Source: an uncultured Pelagibacteraceae bacterium
GTDB lineage: Bacteria; Pseudomonadota; Alphaproteobacteria; Pelagibacterales; Pelagibacteraceae
NCBI GenBank assembly: GCA_902590395.1
Contig: CACIWQ010000005.1
Location: 1 to 64,000 of the forward strand
DNA length: 64,000 nucleotides
Direction: 5' to 3'
The notes under the pieces are model-generated. The model had not been told where the DNA came from, made no database searches, and saw nothing but the letters and a program-made list of their open reading frames with translations. Shown piece by piece: positions 19,287-28,172 of this stretch; within the stretch, counting starts at the first letter, position 1; the number at the start of each line of letters is the position of its first letter. The position numbers and the translations under genes were made by a program.

Positions 19287-20963
19287 CTAGACTGTTTTAA
19301 CTTTGGTTCTTCTCATAATGACCCATTGCTGCGCAATAGTTAAAATGTTGTTTATTGTCCAATAAACTACTAAACCAGAAGGAAACGGTGCCAAAATTAT
19401 TGTTAAGAATAAAGGAAAAAACATAAAAATTTTTGCTTGTATGGGATCCGGTGGTGTAGGGTTGAGTTTTTGTTGCAGATACATACTTAAGCCCATTAAT
19501 ATAGGCCAAGCACCAATCATTAAAAATGTTGGCGGGTCCCAAGGAATTAAACCAAATAAGTTAAAAATTGAAGTTGGATCTCTAGCTGACAAATCTTCAA
19601 TCCAACCAAAGAATGGTTGATGTCGCATTTCAAGTGTAACATATAACATTTTGTAAATGGCAAAGAAGAATGGTATCTGAATTAAAACCGGCAAACATCC
19701 TGATATGGGATTTACTTTTTCTCTTTTGTACAATGCCATCATTTCTTGTTGTAATTTTGTTTTATCATCTTTATGTAATTCTTTTAGTCTAATCATTTCA
19801 GGTTGAAGAACTTTCATTTTTGCCATTGATCTAAAAGAATAATTGGCTAACGGAAAGAAGATTAATCTTACCAAAGCAGTTATTATTACAATTGCTAAAC
19901 CAAAATTTCCCGTGATTCTGAAAAAGTAATCGATTACAAAAAACAATGGTTTCGTAAAGAAATAAAACCATCCCCAGTCTATAGTTAAATCAAATTTTTC
20001 TATACCTAACTTTGCTGCATAATTATCAATAACAGCCACCTCTTTTGCTGCCACAAAGGCATTTATTTTATTTTCTGCAATTCCATCAGGGTTAAGAATT
20101 ATTGGATCTTTAACAATGAAATTTGCTCTATATTTTTGGTTTTTTGATAAAAATTCTGACTTAAAATTTTTTCCTTTTTCTGGAACAATGGCTGTAAGCC
20201 AATATTTGTCCGTAATACCCAACCATCCCTTTGAGCTATTAATTGCGAATTTTTCTTCATCGACATCATCATAGTCCATTTCTTTAAGTTCATCGCCGAA
20301 CACACCTAAAAAACCCTCATGTAAAATATAAATAGGTGTTACGTCTGGCTTATAATTTCTAGTAATTTGAGCATAAGGAAAGAATTGAAAGGATTTATTA
20401 GAATTATTTTTAATTTTTTGAGTTATCTTAAATAAAAACTCATTGTCCAATTCAATTTTTTTTTCAAAAATTAAACCTTTGCCATTATTCCATTCAAGTA
20501 TTATGGGATTGTTAGGTTTGAGAAATTTATTACCTTTTACTTTCCAAACTGTGTTATCCAGAGGCAAGTTTAGTTTTTCATTACCACTAGACGCCCAACC
20601 AGTTTCGATGTAATAACCATTTTGTGAATTTTTAGGATTTAAAAATATTACTTTTTCTTCACTTTTCAAATTTTTATTATATTTTTTAAATGTAACATCA
20701 TCAATAATTCCGCCTGTAAGAGATATTGAGCCCTTAATATTGTCATTTTCTAAATTAATTCTTTCATCGTTTTTAATAGCCTCGTTTCTTGATATTTTTT
20801 TTGTAGCTTCAAGTTCTTCAATTGATGGAGAGCTATCATTTTCAGCAGTTACTTTGTTCTCAGCTTTTTGAATCTCAGTAGGGGGAGGTTCGAAAAAAGT
20901 AGCCCAAACAACCAAAATTAAAGTTGAAAGCACAATGGCTATTAAAACATTTTTTGTTTCCAT
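19287..20963 (-). CDS. yidC: Membrane protein insertase YidC
   Basis: Inserts and folds inner-membrane proteins with or without SecYEG. The 558-residue Gram-negative form is seen: an N-terminal anchor helix (VLIAIVLSTLILVVWATFF), a large periplasmic domain (about residues 40-330), then the conserved five-helix core starting at WGWFYFFTKPLFFVIDYFF. Core motifs include a positive hydrophilic loop and SGCLPVLIQIPFFFAIYKML. The cluster order rpmH-rnpA-yidD-yidC is the classic one, with yidD one base upstream. Confidence 0.97.
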   Translation of the reverse strand: METKNVLIAIVLSTLILVVWATFFEPPPTEIQKAENKVTAENDSSPSIEELEATKKISRNEAIKNDERINLENDNIKGSISLTGGIIDDVTFKKYNKNLKSEEKVIFLNPKNSQNGYYIETGWASSGNEKLNLPLDNTVWKVKGNKFLKPNNPIILEWNNGKGLIFEKKIELDNEFLFKITQKIKNNSNKSFQFFPYAQITRNYKPDVTPIYILHEGFLGVFGDELKEMDYDDVDEEKFAINSSKGWLGITDKYWLTAIVPEKGKNFKSEFLSKNQKYRANFIVKDPIILNPDGIAENKINAFVAAKEVAVIDNYAAKLGIEKFDLTIDWGWFYFFTKPLFFVIDYFFRITGNFGLAIVIITALVRLIFFPLANYSFRSMAKMKVLQPEMIRLKELHKDDKTKLQQEMMALYKREKVNPISGCLPVLIQIPFFFAIYKMLYVTLEMRHQPFFGWIEDLSARDPTSIFNLFGLIPWDPPTFLMIGAWPILMGLSMYLQQKLNPTPPDPIQAKIFMFFPLFLTIILAPFPSGLVVYWTINNILTIAQQWVIMRRTKVKTV

Positions 20964-21215
20964 TTATTTTTTGCCCTTTTTTAAATTAGGAGCTGGGTCA
21001 AATCCACTTTTCCCTCCTAATATTTTAATAGGATGGCATCTCAAAATTCTTTTTATTCCTAAATAAGTTCCTTTAAGTGGTCCATTTAATTTTAAACAAT
21101 CTATAAAGTATTCTGAGCAAGTGGGCATATATCTGCAACTAGATATAAAAAAGGGTGAAATTAAATACTTATAAAATTTTATTAAAGATATCAGTAAAAA
21201 ATTTAAAAATTTCAT
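20964..21215 (-). CDS. yidD: Membrane protein insertion efficiency factor YidD
   Basis: Small 83-residue protein that assists YidC-dependent insertion. It has an amphipathic N-terminal helix and the conserved block CRYMPTCSEYFIDCLKLNGP followed by GTYLGIKRILRCHPI and GGKSGFDPAP, all diagnostic. The stop codon is immediately adjacent to the yidC ATG, so the two are likely coupled. It lies 9 bases after rnpA. Confidence 0.95.
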   Translation of the reverse strand: MKFLNFLLISLIKFYKYLISPFFISSCRYMPTCSEYFIDCLKLNGPLKGTYLGIKRILRCHPIKILGGKSGFDPAPNLKKGKK

Positions 21216-21224
21216 AACTTAATT

Positions 21225-21584
21225 TTATGTTTGTTTTATTTTTTTAAATGTATTGCCTACTTCATTAAGAATAAGTGAAAATTTATCTTTATATACATTA
21301 TTTTTTCCGAAAATTATATAAGTATAGTTTAAATCTATTGGTTTTTTTTCAATTAAAATTTTTTGTACTGCAGATTTTAATTTTCTTTTTATTTTATTTC
21401 TAATTACTGCATTTCCAATATTTTTTTTCATTACAAAACTTATATTTAAATATCTGTGAAAATTTTTTGTGATATTTTTTGAATTTTTACCGAAGTAAAT
21501 GGTGAAATATTTATTGTGAAGTTTGCTTTTTTTTAATAACTCAACAAATTGCTTGCTTTGATTGAGACTTTTAAATTTTATCAT
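21225..21584 (-). CDS. rnpA: Ribonuclease P protein component
   Basis: Basic protein subunit of RNase P that helps the RNA catalyst mature tRNA 5' ends. The diagnostic RNR-type motif is GNAVIRNKIKRKLKSAV (about residues 57-73). The 119-residue length and high Lys/Asn content fit. It follows rpmH by 22 bases on the same strand, as in most bacteria. The sequence is diverged elsewhere, as is usual in AT-rich genomes. Confidence 0.92.
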   Translation of the reverse strand: MIKFKSLNQSKQFVELLKKSKLHNKYFTIYFGKNSKNITKNFHRYLNISFVMKKNIGNAVIRNKIKRKLKSAVQKILIEKKPIDLNYTYIIFGKNNVYKDKFSLILNEVGNTFKKIKQT

Positions 21585-21606
21585 TTTGAGAACTTATAAT
21601 TGTAAA

Positions 21607-21741
21607 TTAAGTCGATATTTTTTTTCTTCCTTTTGCTCTTCTTCTTGCAATAAGCTTTCTACCACCTTTTCTTTTCATCCTAGATCTAAATCCATGCCTT
21701 CTTTTTCTTACGAGTCGACTAGGTTGCCATGTTCTCTTCAT
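21607..21741 (-). CDS. rpmH: 50S ribosomal protein L34
   Basis: A 44-residue, very basic ribosomal protein. Translation of the minus strand gives [20 protein letters not shown] and continues [20 protein letters not shown], ending KIST, which matches L34 along its whole length. This gene heads the rpmH-rnpA-yidD-yidC cluster. The 78-base gap to the divergent TVP38-like gene probably holds promoters for both directions, but no clear boxes stand out. Confidence 0.98.
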   Translation of the reverse strand: MKRTWQPSRLVRKRRHGFRSRMKRKGGRKLIARRRAKGRKKIST

Positions 21742-21819
21742 AAAATTTCTTTACTCTTTGTAAAATTTTCTGCTATTTATAGGTAATAAGCTCTTATAAG
21801 TACAGATAAAAATTTATTA

Positions 21820-22542
21820 ATGAACTCTAGATCCTCAAATTTCAAAATTTATTTAGGGAGCGCTTATTTAATCGTTCTTTTGATATGCATTTATTTTTTC
21901 TGGTCAAATTTTGATATTGAGGATTTTACTAGTTATGAATTTATCAGAGAAAATAAGGATATACTTTTAAAATACAAAGATAATAATATTTATTTTCTAA
22001 CAATTACTTTTTTTATTATTACTATTTTATTAAATCTACTACTCACTCCTATGTTTGTGCCTACCTTAATAATTGGTTTTATTTTTGGTAAATGGCTAGG
22101 AACACTAATACTAGTTGTTGGAAATACGATCGGCGGTGTCTTATTATATCTTTTGGCTAGGACCTTTTTTAGAGATTTAATAGAAAGTAAATTTAAACCC
22201 AAATTTTCTAAATTTATAAAATTTTTCAATAGAAACGAAACTATATACTTTATGTGTTTTAGATTTATGGGTGGAGGTGGTACTCCTTTCCCTATACAGA
22301 ATGTACTACCTGTTATTTTTGATATGTCTATTAGAAATTATATTATTGCCACTTTTTTGGGAATATTACCAACAACTTTTGTTACAGTAGCACTCGGAAG
22401 TGGTATTGAAAATATCGTAGATCAAAATGCTGAGCTTAATTTTTCATTGGTCTTTTATTCGCCAGAAATTTATATACCATTGATTGGCTTTGGTATAATT
22501 CTTATAGGGGCTTTTTTTATAAAAAAATTTTTCTTCAAATAA
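21820..22542 (+). CDS. TVP38/TMEM64 (DedA-like SNARE-associated) membrane protein
   Basis: Inner-membrane protein of 240 residues with about five hydrophobic segments. The central domain resembles the TVP38/TMEM64 (VTT) family: LTPMFVPTLIIGFIFGKWLG, then NTIGGVLLYLLARTF, then RFMGGGGTPFPIQNVLPVI and IATFLGILPTTFVTVALGSG, with the expected re-entrant loop pattern. Members are linked to lipid scrambling or membrane homeostasis, mechanism largely unknown. It is divergent from rpmH and 11 bases upstream of the epimerase gene, possibly co-transcribed. Confidence 0.8.
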   Translation: MNSRSSNFKIYLGSAYLIVLLICIYFFWSNFDIEDFTSYEFIRENKDILLKYKDNNIYFLTITFFIITILLNLLLTPMFVPTLIIGFIFGKWLGTLILVVGNTIGGVLLYLLARTFFRDLIESKFKPKFSKFIKFFNRNETIYFMCFRFMGGGGTPFPIQNVLPVIFDMSIRNYIIATFLGILPTTFVTVALGSGIENIVDQNAELNFSLVFYSPEIYIPLIGFGIILIGAFFIKKFFFK

Positions 22543-22553
22543 TATTTGGAAAT

Positions 22554-23483
22554 ATGCAAAAAGGTAAATATTTAATAACTGGTTGTGCTGGGTTTATAGG
22601 ATCACAATTGGTAAAAAATTTGTACAAAAAACATAAGCTAATTTTAATTGATGATCTGTCAGAAGGTAAAAAAAATAATTTACCAAAGATTTTAAGAAAC
22701 AAGTTGATAAAAAAAAAAATTCAAGATATTAAAAAATTAAATGTAAAAAAACTTGATGGTATTTTTCATTTAGCCGCCCAGTCCTCAGTTCCCTTATCAT
22801 TAAAATCCTATTATAAAAGTAGCAATAATAATCTTACTAGTTCAATAAAAGTTTTTGAATTGTCAAAAAAATATTCCGCACCTGTTATCTACGCTTCATC
22901 TTCAGCAATTTACGGAAATTTATCTTTAGGAAATGATTATAAAAATACTTTTTCAATTACTTCACCTTACGCTCTAGATAAACTAACAACCGAAACCTAT
23001 GCTAAAATGTCATATGAAATTTTTAAAATATCTTCTATTGGATTAAGATTATTTAATGTCTATGGACCAGGCCAACGATCAAATAGCCCCTATTCAGCTG
23101 TTATACCTATATTTATTTATAGAATGCTTAATAAACTTCCAATTACAATTAATGGGGGATTTCAAACTAGAGACTTTATTTATGTAGATGATGTTATTGA
23201 TGTAATGATAAAATCGATGGAGAAAATTCAAAAAAGGAAAGATTTTAAAATTTTTAATCTTGGTACAGGTAGATCGGTAAAAATTGAAAAATTATTCAAT
23301 ATAATTAAAAAATGTTTAAATGCTAACCCTAAGATTTTTAGAAAAAAACTACAAAAATATGACCCTAAAAAATCATCAGGAACTTTTAATAGGATTTTTA
23401 AATTTTTAAGCCTAACTAAAAATGATTTTACCAAGCTAGAAGACGGTTTGATAAAAACAATTAATAACATTAAAGAGAACTAA
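22554..23483 (+). CDS. NAD-dependent epimerase/dehydratase (extended SDR)
   Basis: Extended short-chain dehydrogenase acting on a nucleotide sugar, by family. The Rossmann motif is TGCAGFIG (Gly 10, 13, 16). Catalytic residues are the serine region YASSSAIYGN and the YxxxK motif in SPYALDKLTTETYAK. NVYGPGQR and GFQTRDFIYVDDV are substrate-side motifs of UDP-glucose 4-epimerase-like enzymes. Length 309. It precedes an FAD oxidoreductase and a DegT aminotransferase, a set typical of amino-sugar or surface-glycan synthesis. The exact sugar is unknown. Confidence 0.85.
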   Translation: MQKGKYLITGCAGFIGSQLVKNLYKKHKLILIDDLSEGKKNNLPKILRNKLIKKKIQDIKKLNVKKLDGIFHLAAQSSVPLSLKSYYKSSNNNLTSSIKVFELSKKYSAPVIYASSSAIYGNLSLGNDYKNTFSITSPYALDKLTTETYAKMSYEIFKISSIGLRLFNVYGPGQRSNSPYSAVIPIFIYRMLNKLPITINGGFQTRDFIYVDDVIDVMIKSMEKIQKRKDFKIFNLGTGRSVKIEKLFNIIKKCLNANPKIFRKKLQKYDPKKSSGTFNRIFKFLSLTKNDFTKLEDGLIKTINNIKEN

Positions 23484-23500
23484 TTTTTTACTAAATTATA

Positions 23501-24751
23501 ATGAAAAATTTTGATTGGATAATAGTTGGAGGAGGAATAGCAGGCATTTCTCTAAGCGAAATTTTAACTAGAGAAGGGCATTCTGTGGCTCTAATTGAAA
23601 AGGGAAATAAGCTTGCAGCGGGCACAACAAGAGAATTTCATGAGTGGGTACACACAGGATCTTTATACACTCTTGTAAAAGATGAAATGAAAACTCTTAA
23701 ATATATTTTAGGATCTCTCGATGATCTCCTAGAATTTTATACCTCTTTCTCAAAAATGAACCTTCGGGCAACAGAAAAAGGGTTAAATATTAGTGATGAA
23801 GCAAAGGGTTGGTTTAGCCCAAACTATATCAATTTTAAGTATAGATTAAAAAATAGAAAATTAATATTACCTTGGCTTTATTCTATAGCCAGGTCAATGG
23901 CATTAATTGAAGGGATTCGCTCTCATGACTGGTTACGTCGTCGTGCTGGGATTTTGGAAAGTGTGACTTCAAAATATTACTTACCAATTGCAAAAAATTT
24001 TTTTAAAATTATTTTTAGCAATGAAAGATTTTACAAAGTTAAAACAACAGACTTTACAACTAATTCAAGATATTTGCTTAGAGATATGGTTACAACATCA
24101 ATAAAGAATGGCCTTGAAGTTTTTACGAATTGTGAACTATTAAAAATAAATAATTCTAAAAATAATGTAATAGCTGAATGTTCAAAAGGCTCTTTCGAGG
24201 CAAAAAATATGGCAGTCTGTTTAGGAGCAGATATAGAAAAATTTAATGATATAAAAATTAAAAAAACATATGCTCCAATAGCAGTTGTTAAAAACATTAA
24301 ATCTGACCTAGAATCATTCGTGGAACTAGATTACTTTAGAAAAAGATGCATAAATATTATTACAAAAGATGAAACATTTGGATTAATAGGAGGTATTAGC
24401 TTAGGTGATAAAAATGATGTTGAAAAATATTTTGATTTTATGATTTCTGAACACAAAAAATTAAATTCCGAAATTCAAATTTTAGAAAAGTATGTGGGTA
24501 TTAAAAATGAAATATCTACAAAAAACGAAAATAGAAATTATTTATTTCATATTAATGCTGCTCCTAAATTTAAAAATGTCTGGACTGTAATACCTGGAAA
24601 GTTCACTCTTGCATTTAGTTTGGCTCCGGAATTCTATAGGATTATCTATAAAAAAAATCCTAAAAAGTTTTACAAAACGTATAATGATACAGGTGAATTT
24701 TCAGATTTAATTGCTGAAACAGTTTGGGGAGAATTACAAAAAAAAGTATAA
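23501..24751 (+). CDS. FAD-dependent oxidoreductase (DAO-type)
   Basis: A 416-residue flavoprotein-like enzyme. The N-terminal dinucleotide motif is IIVGGGIAGISLSEIL (Gly 10-15), with EKG at the end of the second strand. The DAO-type second half contains CLGADIEKFNDIKI. The segment AAGTTREFHEWVHTG, where an active-site His could lie, looks like the flavin-contacting loop of L-2-hydroxyglutarate or glycine-oxidase relatives. It lies between a sugar epimerase and a DegT aminotransferase (1 base before the latter), so it may oxidise an alcohol or amine on the same metabolite. Substrate unknown. Confidence 0.75.
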   Translation: MKNFDWIIVGGGIAGISLSEILTREGHSVALIEKGNKLAAGTTREFHEWVHTGSLYTLVKDEMKTLKYILGSLDDLLEFYTSFSKMNLRATEKGLNISDEAKGWFSPNYINFKYRLKNRKLILPWLYSIARSMALIEGIRSHDWLRRRAGILESVTSKYYLPIAKNFFKIIFSNERFYKVKTTDFTTNSRYLLRDMVTTSIKNGLEVFTNCELLKINNSKNNVIAECSKGSFEAKNMAVCLGADIEKFNDIKIKKTYAPIAVVKNIKSDLESFVELDYFRKRCINIITKDETFGLIGGISLGDKNDVEKYFDFMISEHKKLNSEIQILEKYVGIKNEISTKNENRNYLFHINAAPKFKNVWTVIPGKFTLAFSLAPEFYRIIYKKNPKKFYKTYNDTGEFSDLIAETVWGELQKKV

Positions 24752-24752
24752 T

Positions 24753-25811
24753 ATGAATACAATCAAATTACCAAAAAATTCAATAGATTATTTCAAAAGC
24801 AATCAAGATAAAATTTTTGAGTCAGGCAATCTAGCCGAGGGACCTTGGAACGAAAAACTTTCAAAAGAAATAGAGTCAATTGCTAACAGTAAAAAAGCAA
24901 TTTGTGTAAATTCTAATGGCAGCGGATTGGTAGCGTTGCTGCTTATTTACAAAGAATATTATGGAAGAAGTGAAGTGATGATTCAGTCAAACACTATGTA
25001 TGGCGTAAAAACAATAACTAAAACTGCGGGATATAAATTGGCCAATATAATAGATTGTCAAATTGAAACTCTAATGCCCAGCTTTGAAGATATAAAAAAA
25101 TCAATCAATAATTATAAAGGTGATATTAAAAAATTAGTTATATTATTGAGTGATATTGGAGGTATAATTAATCCAGATATTTTAAAGATCGCAAAAATTT
25201 GCAAAGATAAAAATATTATTTTAATCGAAGATTCTGCTCATACATTTGGTTCGACTTTAAACGGAAAATTTGCAGGAACTTTTGGTGACGCTGGAGTTTA
25301 TTCTTATTATTCAACCAAAGCAATTTTTGCAGGCGAAGGAGGAATAGTAGTAACTAACAACGAAGAAGTAGGTAACTTAATGAAAAATTTTATCGCCTAC
25401 GATCGATTTAATAGAAAAATGCAAATAGGCTGCAATATTAGACTTCCAGAACTACAAGCGCTTATGATTTTTTCTGTTGTAAAGGAACATAAAGCAATAA
25501 TTAAAAATAAATTCAAAATTGCGGAAAAATATATAAAAGTTTGTGACTCGCTTAACATTAAATACATTAATCAAAATGTTAACAAAATGAACGGCAATTA
25601 TTATAAATTTACCATCATTTCTAAGGATAAAAATGTTTCAGACTTTCTTGGCAATGTTAAAACTACAACATCAAAAGTTTATGATTATGCGCTTGGAAAC
25701 AGCAAAGAAATTCCAAAAAAACATTTATGTTTACCTATTTGGTTTGATTTAGAAGAAAAAATTTCAGATCAAGTTGTAAATGAACTAAAATCTTCTACCA
25801 AAGACCAATAA
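24753..25811 (+). CDS. DegT/DnrJ/EryC1/StrS family aminotransferase
   Basis: PLP-dependent enzyme that usually aminates a keto-sugar nucleotide. The PLP lysine is in YSYYSTKAIFAGEGGIVVTN, and the cofactor-clamping aspartate in LIEDSAHTFGS. Start ATG 24753 is chosen because it follows the previous stop by one base. An upstream in-frame extension would overlap the FAD oxidoreductase. The length of 352 is a little short for the family but the core is complete. It ends 12 bases before the tRNA-Thr gene, which is on the other strand. Confidence 0.88.
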   Translation: MNTIKLPKNSIDYFKSNQDKIFESGNLAEGPWNEKLSKEIESIANSKKAICVNSNGSGLVALLLIYKEYYGRSEVMIQSNTMYGVKTITKTAGYKLANIIDCQIETLMPSFEDIKKSINNYKGDIKKLVILLSDIGGIINPDILKIAKICKDKNIILIEDSAHTFGSTLNGKFAGTFGDAGVYSYYSTKAIFAGEGGIVVTNNEEVGNLMKNFIAYDRFNRKMQIGCNIRLPELQALMIFSVVKEHKAIIKNKFKIAEKYIKVCDSLNIKYINQNVNKMNGNYYKFTIISKDKNVSDFLGNVKTTTSKVYDYALGNSKEIPKKHLCLPIWFDLEEKISDQVVNELKSSTKDQ

Positions 25812-25823
25812 ACACCAATACGG

Positions 25824-25896
25824 TGCCCACAGCGTGAATTGAACACACGACCTTTTCCTTACCATGGAAATGCTCTACCAACTGAGCTATATGGGC
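25824..25896 (-). tRNA. tRNA-Thr (GGT)
   Basis: Reverse-complement folds as a 73-base cloverleaf. Acceptor arms GCCCATA and TGTGGGC pair over 7 bp with one G-U. The D arm is GCTCAGTTGGTAGAGC. The anticodon stem TTTCC/GGAAA closes the loop ATGGTAA, anticodon GGT. The T loop is TTCAATT. Discriminator base is A; CCA is not encoded (the next bases are CCG). Confidence 0.95.
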
Positions 25897-26021
25897 TCTC
25901 GTAAAATTAGAATTATCAAATATACACTTTTTAGGTAAGCAAAAAATTGCCATATTATGCAAGTAACTTGACAATGTAGCAAACAACAAAGTAAAAACTA
26001 AAATCATATGGCGGTGGATTT

Positions 26022-26219
26022 ATGGGAATACATTATGATTATAAATCAAAAAGAGGCGAAAGGGCGATGCTAAAGGAAGCAAAAAGGAAAGCCAGATTAG
26101 CTCAAAAAAAAATTAAAAGACTTATGTCATCAGAAAAAATGCAAGATGAGGAAGCCAAAACTCATGACATAAAAAAGACTATTACTTTGGAAGATTTAAC
26201 AAATCCGAATCAGAAATAA
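26022..26219 (+). CDS. Small basic conserved-looking protein, unknown
   Basis: A 65-residue ORF with a highly charged helical centre (MLKEAKRKARLAQKKIKRLM) and an acidic tail (KKTITLEDLTNPNQK). It has no membrane segment and no signal peptide. It starts a run of close genes: a second small basic ORF begins 5 bases after its stop and dcd follows. The N-terminal HYDYKSKRGERA looks like a conserved motif, but I cannot name the family. A TTGACA box lies about 50 bases upstream (25968-25973). A nucleic-acid or ribosome-associated role is only a guess from charge. Confidence 0.65.
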   Translation: MGIHYDYKSKRGERAMLKEAKRKARLAQKKIKRLMSSEKMQDEEAKTHDIKKTITLEDLTNPNQK

Positions 26220-26224
26220 AATGG

Positions 26225-26350
26225 ATGCAGCGAAACTTAAAAAAGGAATTAAGAAATCAAAGAATTGTAAAAGCCTTGAGAGACAATCTTAAGAAAAGAA
26301 AGATATTTCAAAATAAAATCAATAAAGAAAGTAAAAAGAATATAAAATGA
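26225..26350 (+). CDS. 41-residue basic mini-protein overlapping dcd start
   Basis: Translation from ATG 26225 gives [20 protein letters not shown], then [20 protein letters not shown] and a final K, and the TGA overlaps the dcd ATG as ATGA. The [10 protein letters not shown] segment resembles the ALRxNLxRRK motif I associate with tiny conserved alphaproteobacterial proteins encoded next to murA. It is too short for standard ORF calling. An alternative reading from ATG 26221 in another frame gives an unremarkable 23-residue peptide. The coupling to dcd supports expression. Confidence 0.55.
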   Translation: MQRNLKKELRNQRIVKALRDNLKKRKIFQNKINKESKKNIK

Positions 26351-26901
26351 GCATTTTGTCGGATCGTTGGATTAAAAAAATGGCTCTAGAACAAGAATTA
26401 ATTAAACCATTTGTGTCCGAACAAAAAAGCAATGGTAAAATTTCTTACGGTTTATCTTCATTTGGTTATGATGCCAGAGTTTCAAATGAATTTAAAATAT
26501 TTACAGATGTAGATTCTGTTATTGTTGATCCAAAAAACTTTGAAAAAAATAGTTTTGTTTCCCGATCAGGACCAGAATGTGTAATTCCTCCAAATTCATT
26601 TGTTCTTGCTAGCACTATAGAATATTTTAAAATTCCTAAAGATGTACTTGTAATTTGTTTAGGAAAATCTACATATGCCAGATGTGGTATAATAGTAAAT
26701 GTTACACCGCTTGAGCCAGGTTGGGAAGGGCATGTTACTCTTGAATTTTCCAACACGACGCCTTTGCCAGCAAAAATTTACGCAAATGAAGGAGCTGCCC
26801 AATTCATTTTTTTACAAGGTAACGAAGAACCAGAAACCACATACTCTCAAAGAAATGGTAAATACATGAAACAAACTGGTGTTACTTTACCAAAAGTGTA
26901 A
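26347..26901 (+). CDS. dcd: dCTP deaminase
   Basis: Deaminates dCTP to dUTP, feeding dTMP synthesis. Trimeric dUTPase-fold motifs are present: [20 protein letters not shown] near the N-terminus, [20 protein letters not shown], then the catalytic-glutamate segment [20 protein letters not shown], and [10 protein letters not shown]. The 184-residue length is that of the monofunctional enzyme. It starts within the stop of a 41-codon ORF and is 11 bases before murA. Confidence 0.96.
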   Translation: MSILSDRWIKKMALEQELIKPFVSEQKSNGKISYGLSSFGYDARVSNEFKIFTDVDSVIVDPKNFEKNSFVSRSGPECVIPPNSFVLASTIEYFKIPKDVLVICLGKSTYARCGIIVNVTPLEPGWEGHVTLEFSNTTPLPAKIYANEGAAQFIFLQGNEEPETTYSQRNGKYMKQTGVTLPKV

Positions 26902-26912
26902 ATTTATACCAA

Positions 26913-28172
26913 ATGCAAAAATTAGAAATTCAAGGAGAGAAAAAATTATATGGTACAATTGAAATTTCTGGATCAAAAAATGCAACACTTCCAATTTTAG
27001 CAGCAACAATTTTAACAAATAAGAAAGTTGTAATCAGCAATATACCAATTGTAAAAGATGTTGAAACTATGGTTGAACTTTTGAGGACATTAGGATCAAC
27101 TATAAAATTAAATAAAAAGTCAAAAAAAATCGAAATTTTAAATAAAAAAAATCTAAAGACATTTGCACCTTATCATCTTTTAAAAACTATGCGCGCGGGT
27201 GTTTTGGTTCTTGGTCCTTTACTATCTAAATACAAAATTGCAAAAGTATCTTTACCAGGAGGTTGCGCTATTGGTTCAAGACCTATTAATTTTCACTTAA
27301 GCGCGCTTAAAAAAATGGGAGCAAATATTAAGATAAAAAATGGCTATATAATTGCTTCTGTAAAAGAAAATTTAAAAGGATGCCTAATAAAATTCCCCAA
27401 AGTGTCTGTAGGAGCCACAGAAAACGTTCTAATAGCGTCGTGCCTTGCAAAGGGTAAAACTAGTTTAAGAAACTGTTCATTAGAACCAGAAGTTGGAGAT
27501 TTAATTATTTTTTTAAAAAAATTGGGATGCAAAATAAAAAAGGTAGGCAAAAGAGGATTTGATGTTATGGGTATAAAAAAACTAAAACCGGCGAAGCACA
27601 AGGTTATTTTTGATAGAATTGAAACAGGCACTTATATTATTGCTTCTGCATTAACTAGAGGACATATTAAAATTAAAAATATAAGTCCAAAAATTATCTC
27701 TACCGAAATTAGTCTTTTAAAGAAAATGGGAGTAAATATTATCAAGAAAAGCAATTACATAGTTGTGAGCTGTTTGAAAAAACTGAAGTCCACTAGTATT
27801 GTGACTAAACCATATCCAGGCTTTCCAACTGATTTACAAGCCCAAATGACCGTTCTTATGACCAGGGCAGAAGGTATTTCAAAAATAAAGGAAAGCATTT
27901 TTGAAAATCGTTTTATGCATGTTTCAGAATTACGAAGAATGGGGGCGCAAATTGATATAAAAGGCAACACTGCCAAAATTTTTGGTAATAGTAAATTAAA
28001 TGGAGCAGAAGTAATGGCAACTGATTTAAGAGCTTCCGTATGTTTAATACTAGCTGGCCTTGTTGCAAGAAATAAGACCGTTGTTAATAGAATTTACCAT
28101 TTGGATAGAGGTTATGAGAAAATTGAAGAAAAATTATCAAAGTGCGGGGCTCAAATAAAAAGATTGAGATGA
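26913..28172 (+). CDS. murA: UDP-N-acetylglucosamine 1-carboxyvinyltransferase
   Basis: First committed step of peptidoglycan synthesis, adding enolpyruvate to UDP-GlcNAc. The start EIQGEKKLYGTIEISGSKNA is the family signature, with the Lys/Asn pair of the active site. The catalytic loop is SLPGGCAIGSRPINFHL with the cysteine target of fosfomycin retained. The late motif TDLRASVCLILAGLVA is also present. Length 419 is normal. Its TGA overlaps the DUF2948 ATG. Confidence 0.97.
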   Translation: MQKLEIQGEKKLYGTIEISGSKNATLPILAATILTNKKVVISNIPIVKDVETMVELLRTLGSTIKLNKKSKKIEILNKKNLKTFAPYHLLKTMRAGVLVLGPLLSKYKIAKVSLPGGCAIGSRPINFHLSALKKMGANIKIKNGYIIASVKENLKGCLIKFPKVSVGATENVLIASCLAKGKTSLRNCSLEPEVGDLIIFLKKLGCKIKKVGKRGFDVMGIKKLKPAKHKVIFDRIETGTYIIASALTRGHIKIKNISPKIISTEISLLKKMGVNIIKKSNYIVVSCLKKLKSTSIVTKPYPGFPTDLQAQMTVLMTRAEGISKIKESIFENRFMHVSELRRMGAQIDIKGNTAKIFGNSKLNGAEVMATDLRASVCLILAGLVARNKTVVNRIYHLDRGYEKIEEKLSKCGAQIKRLR

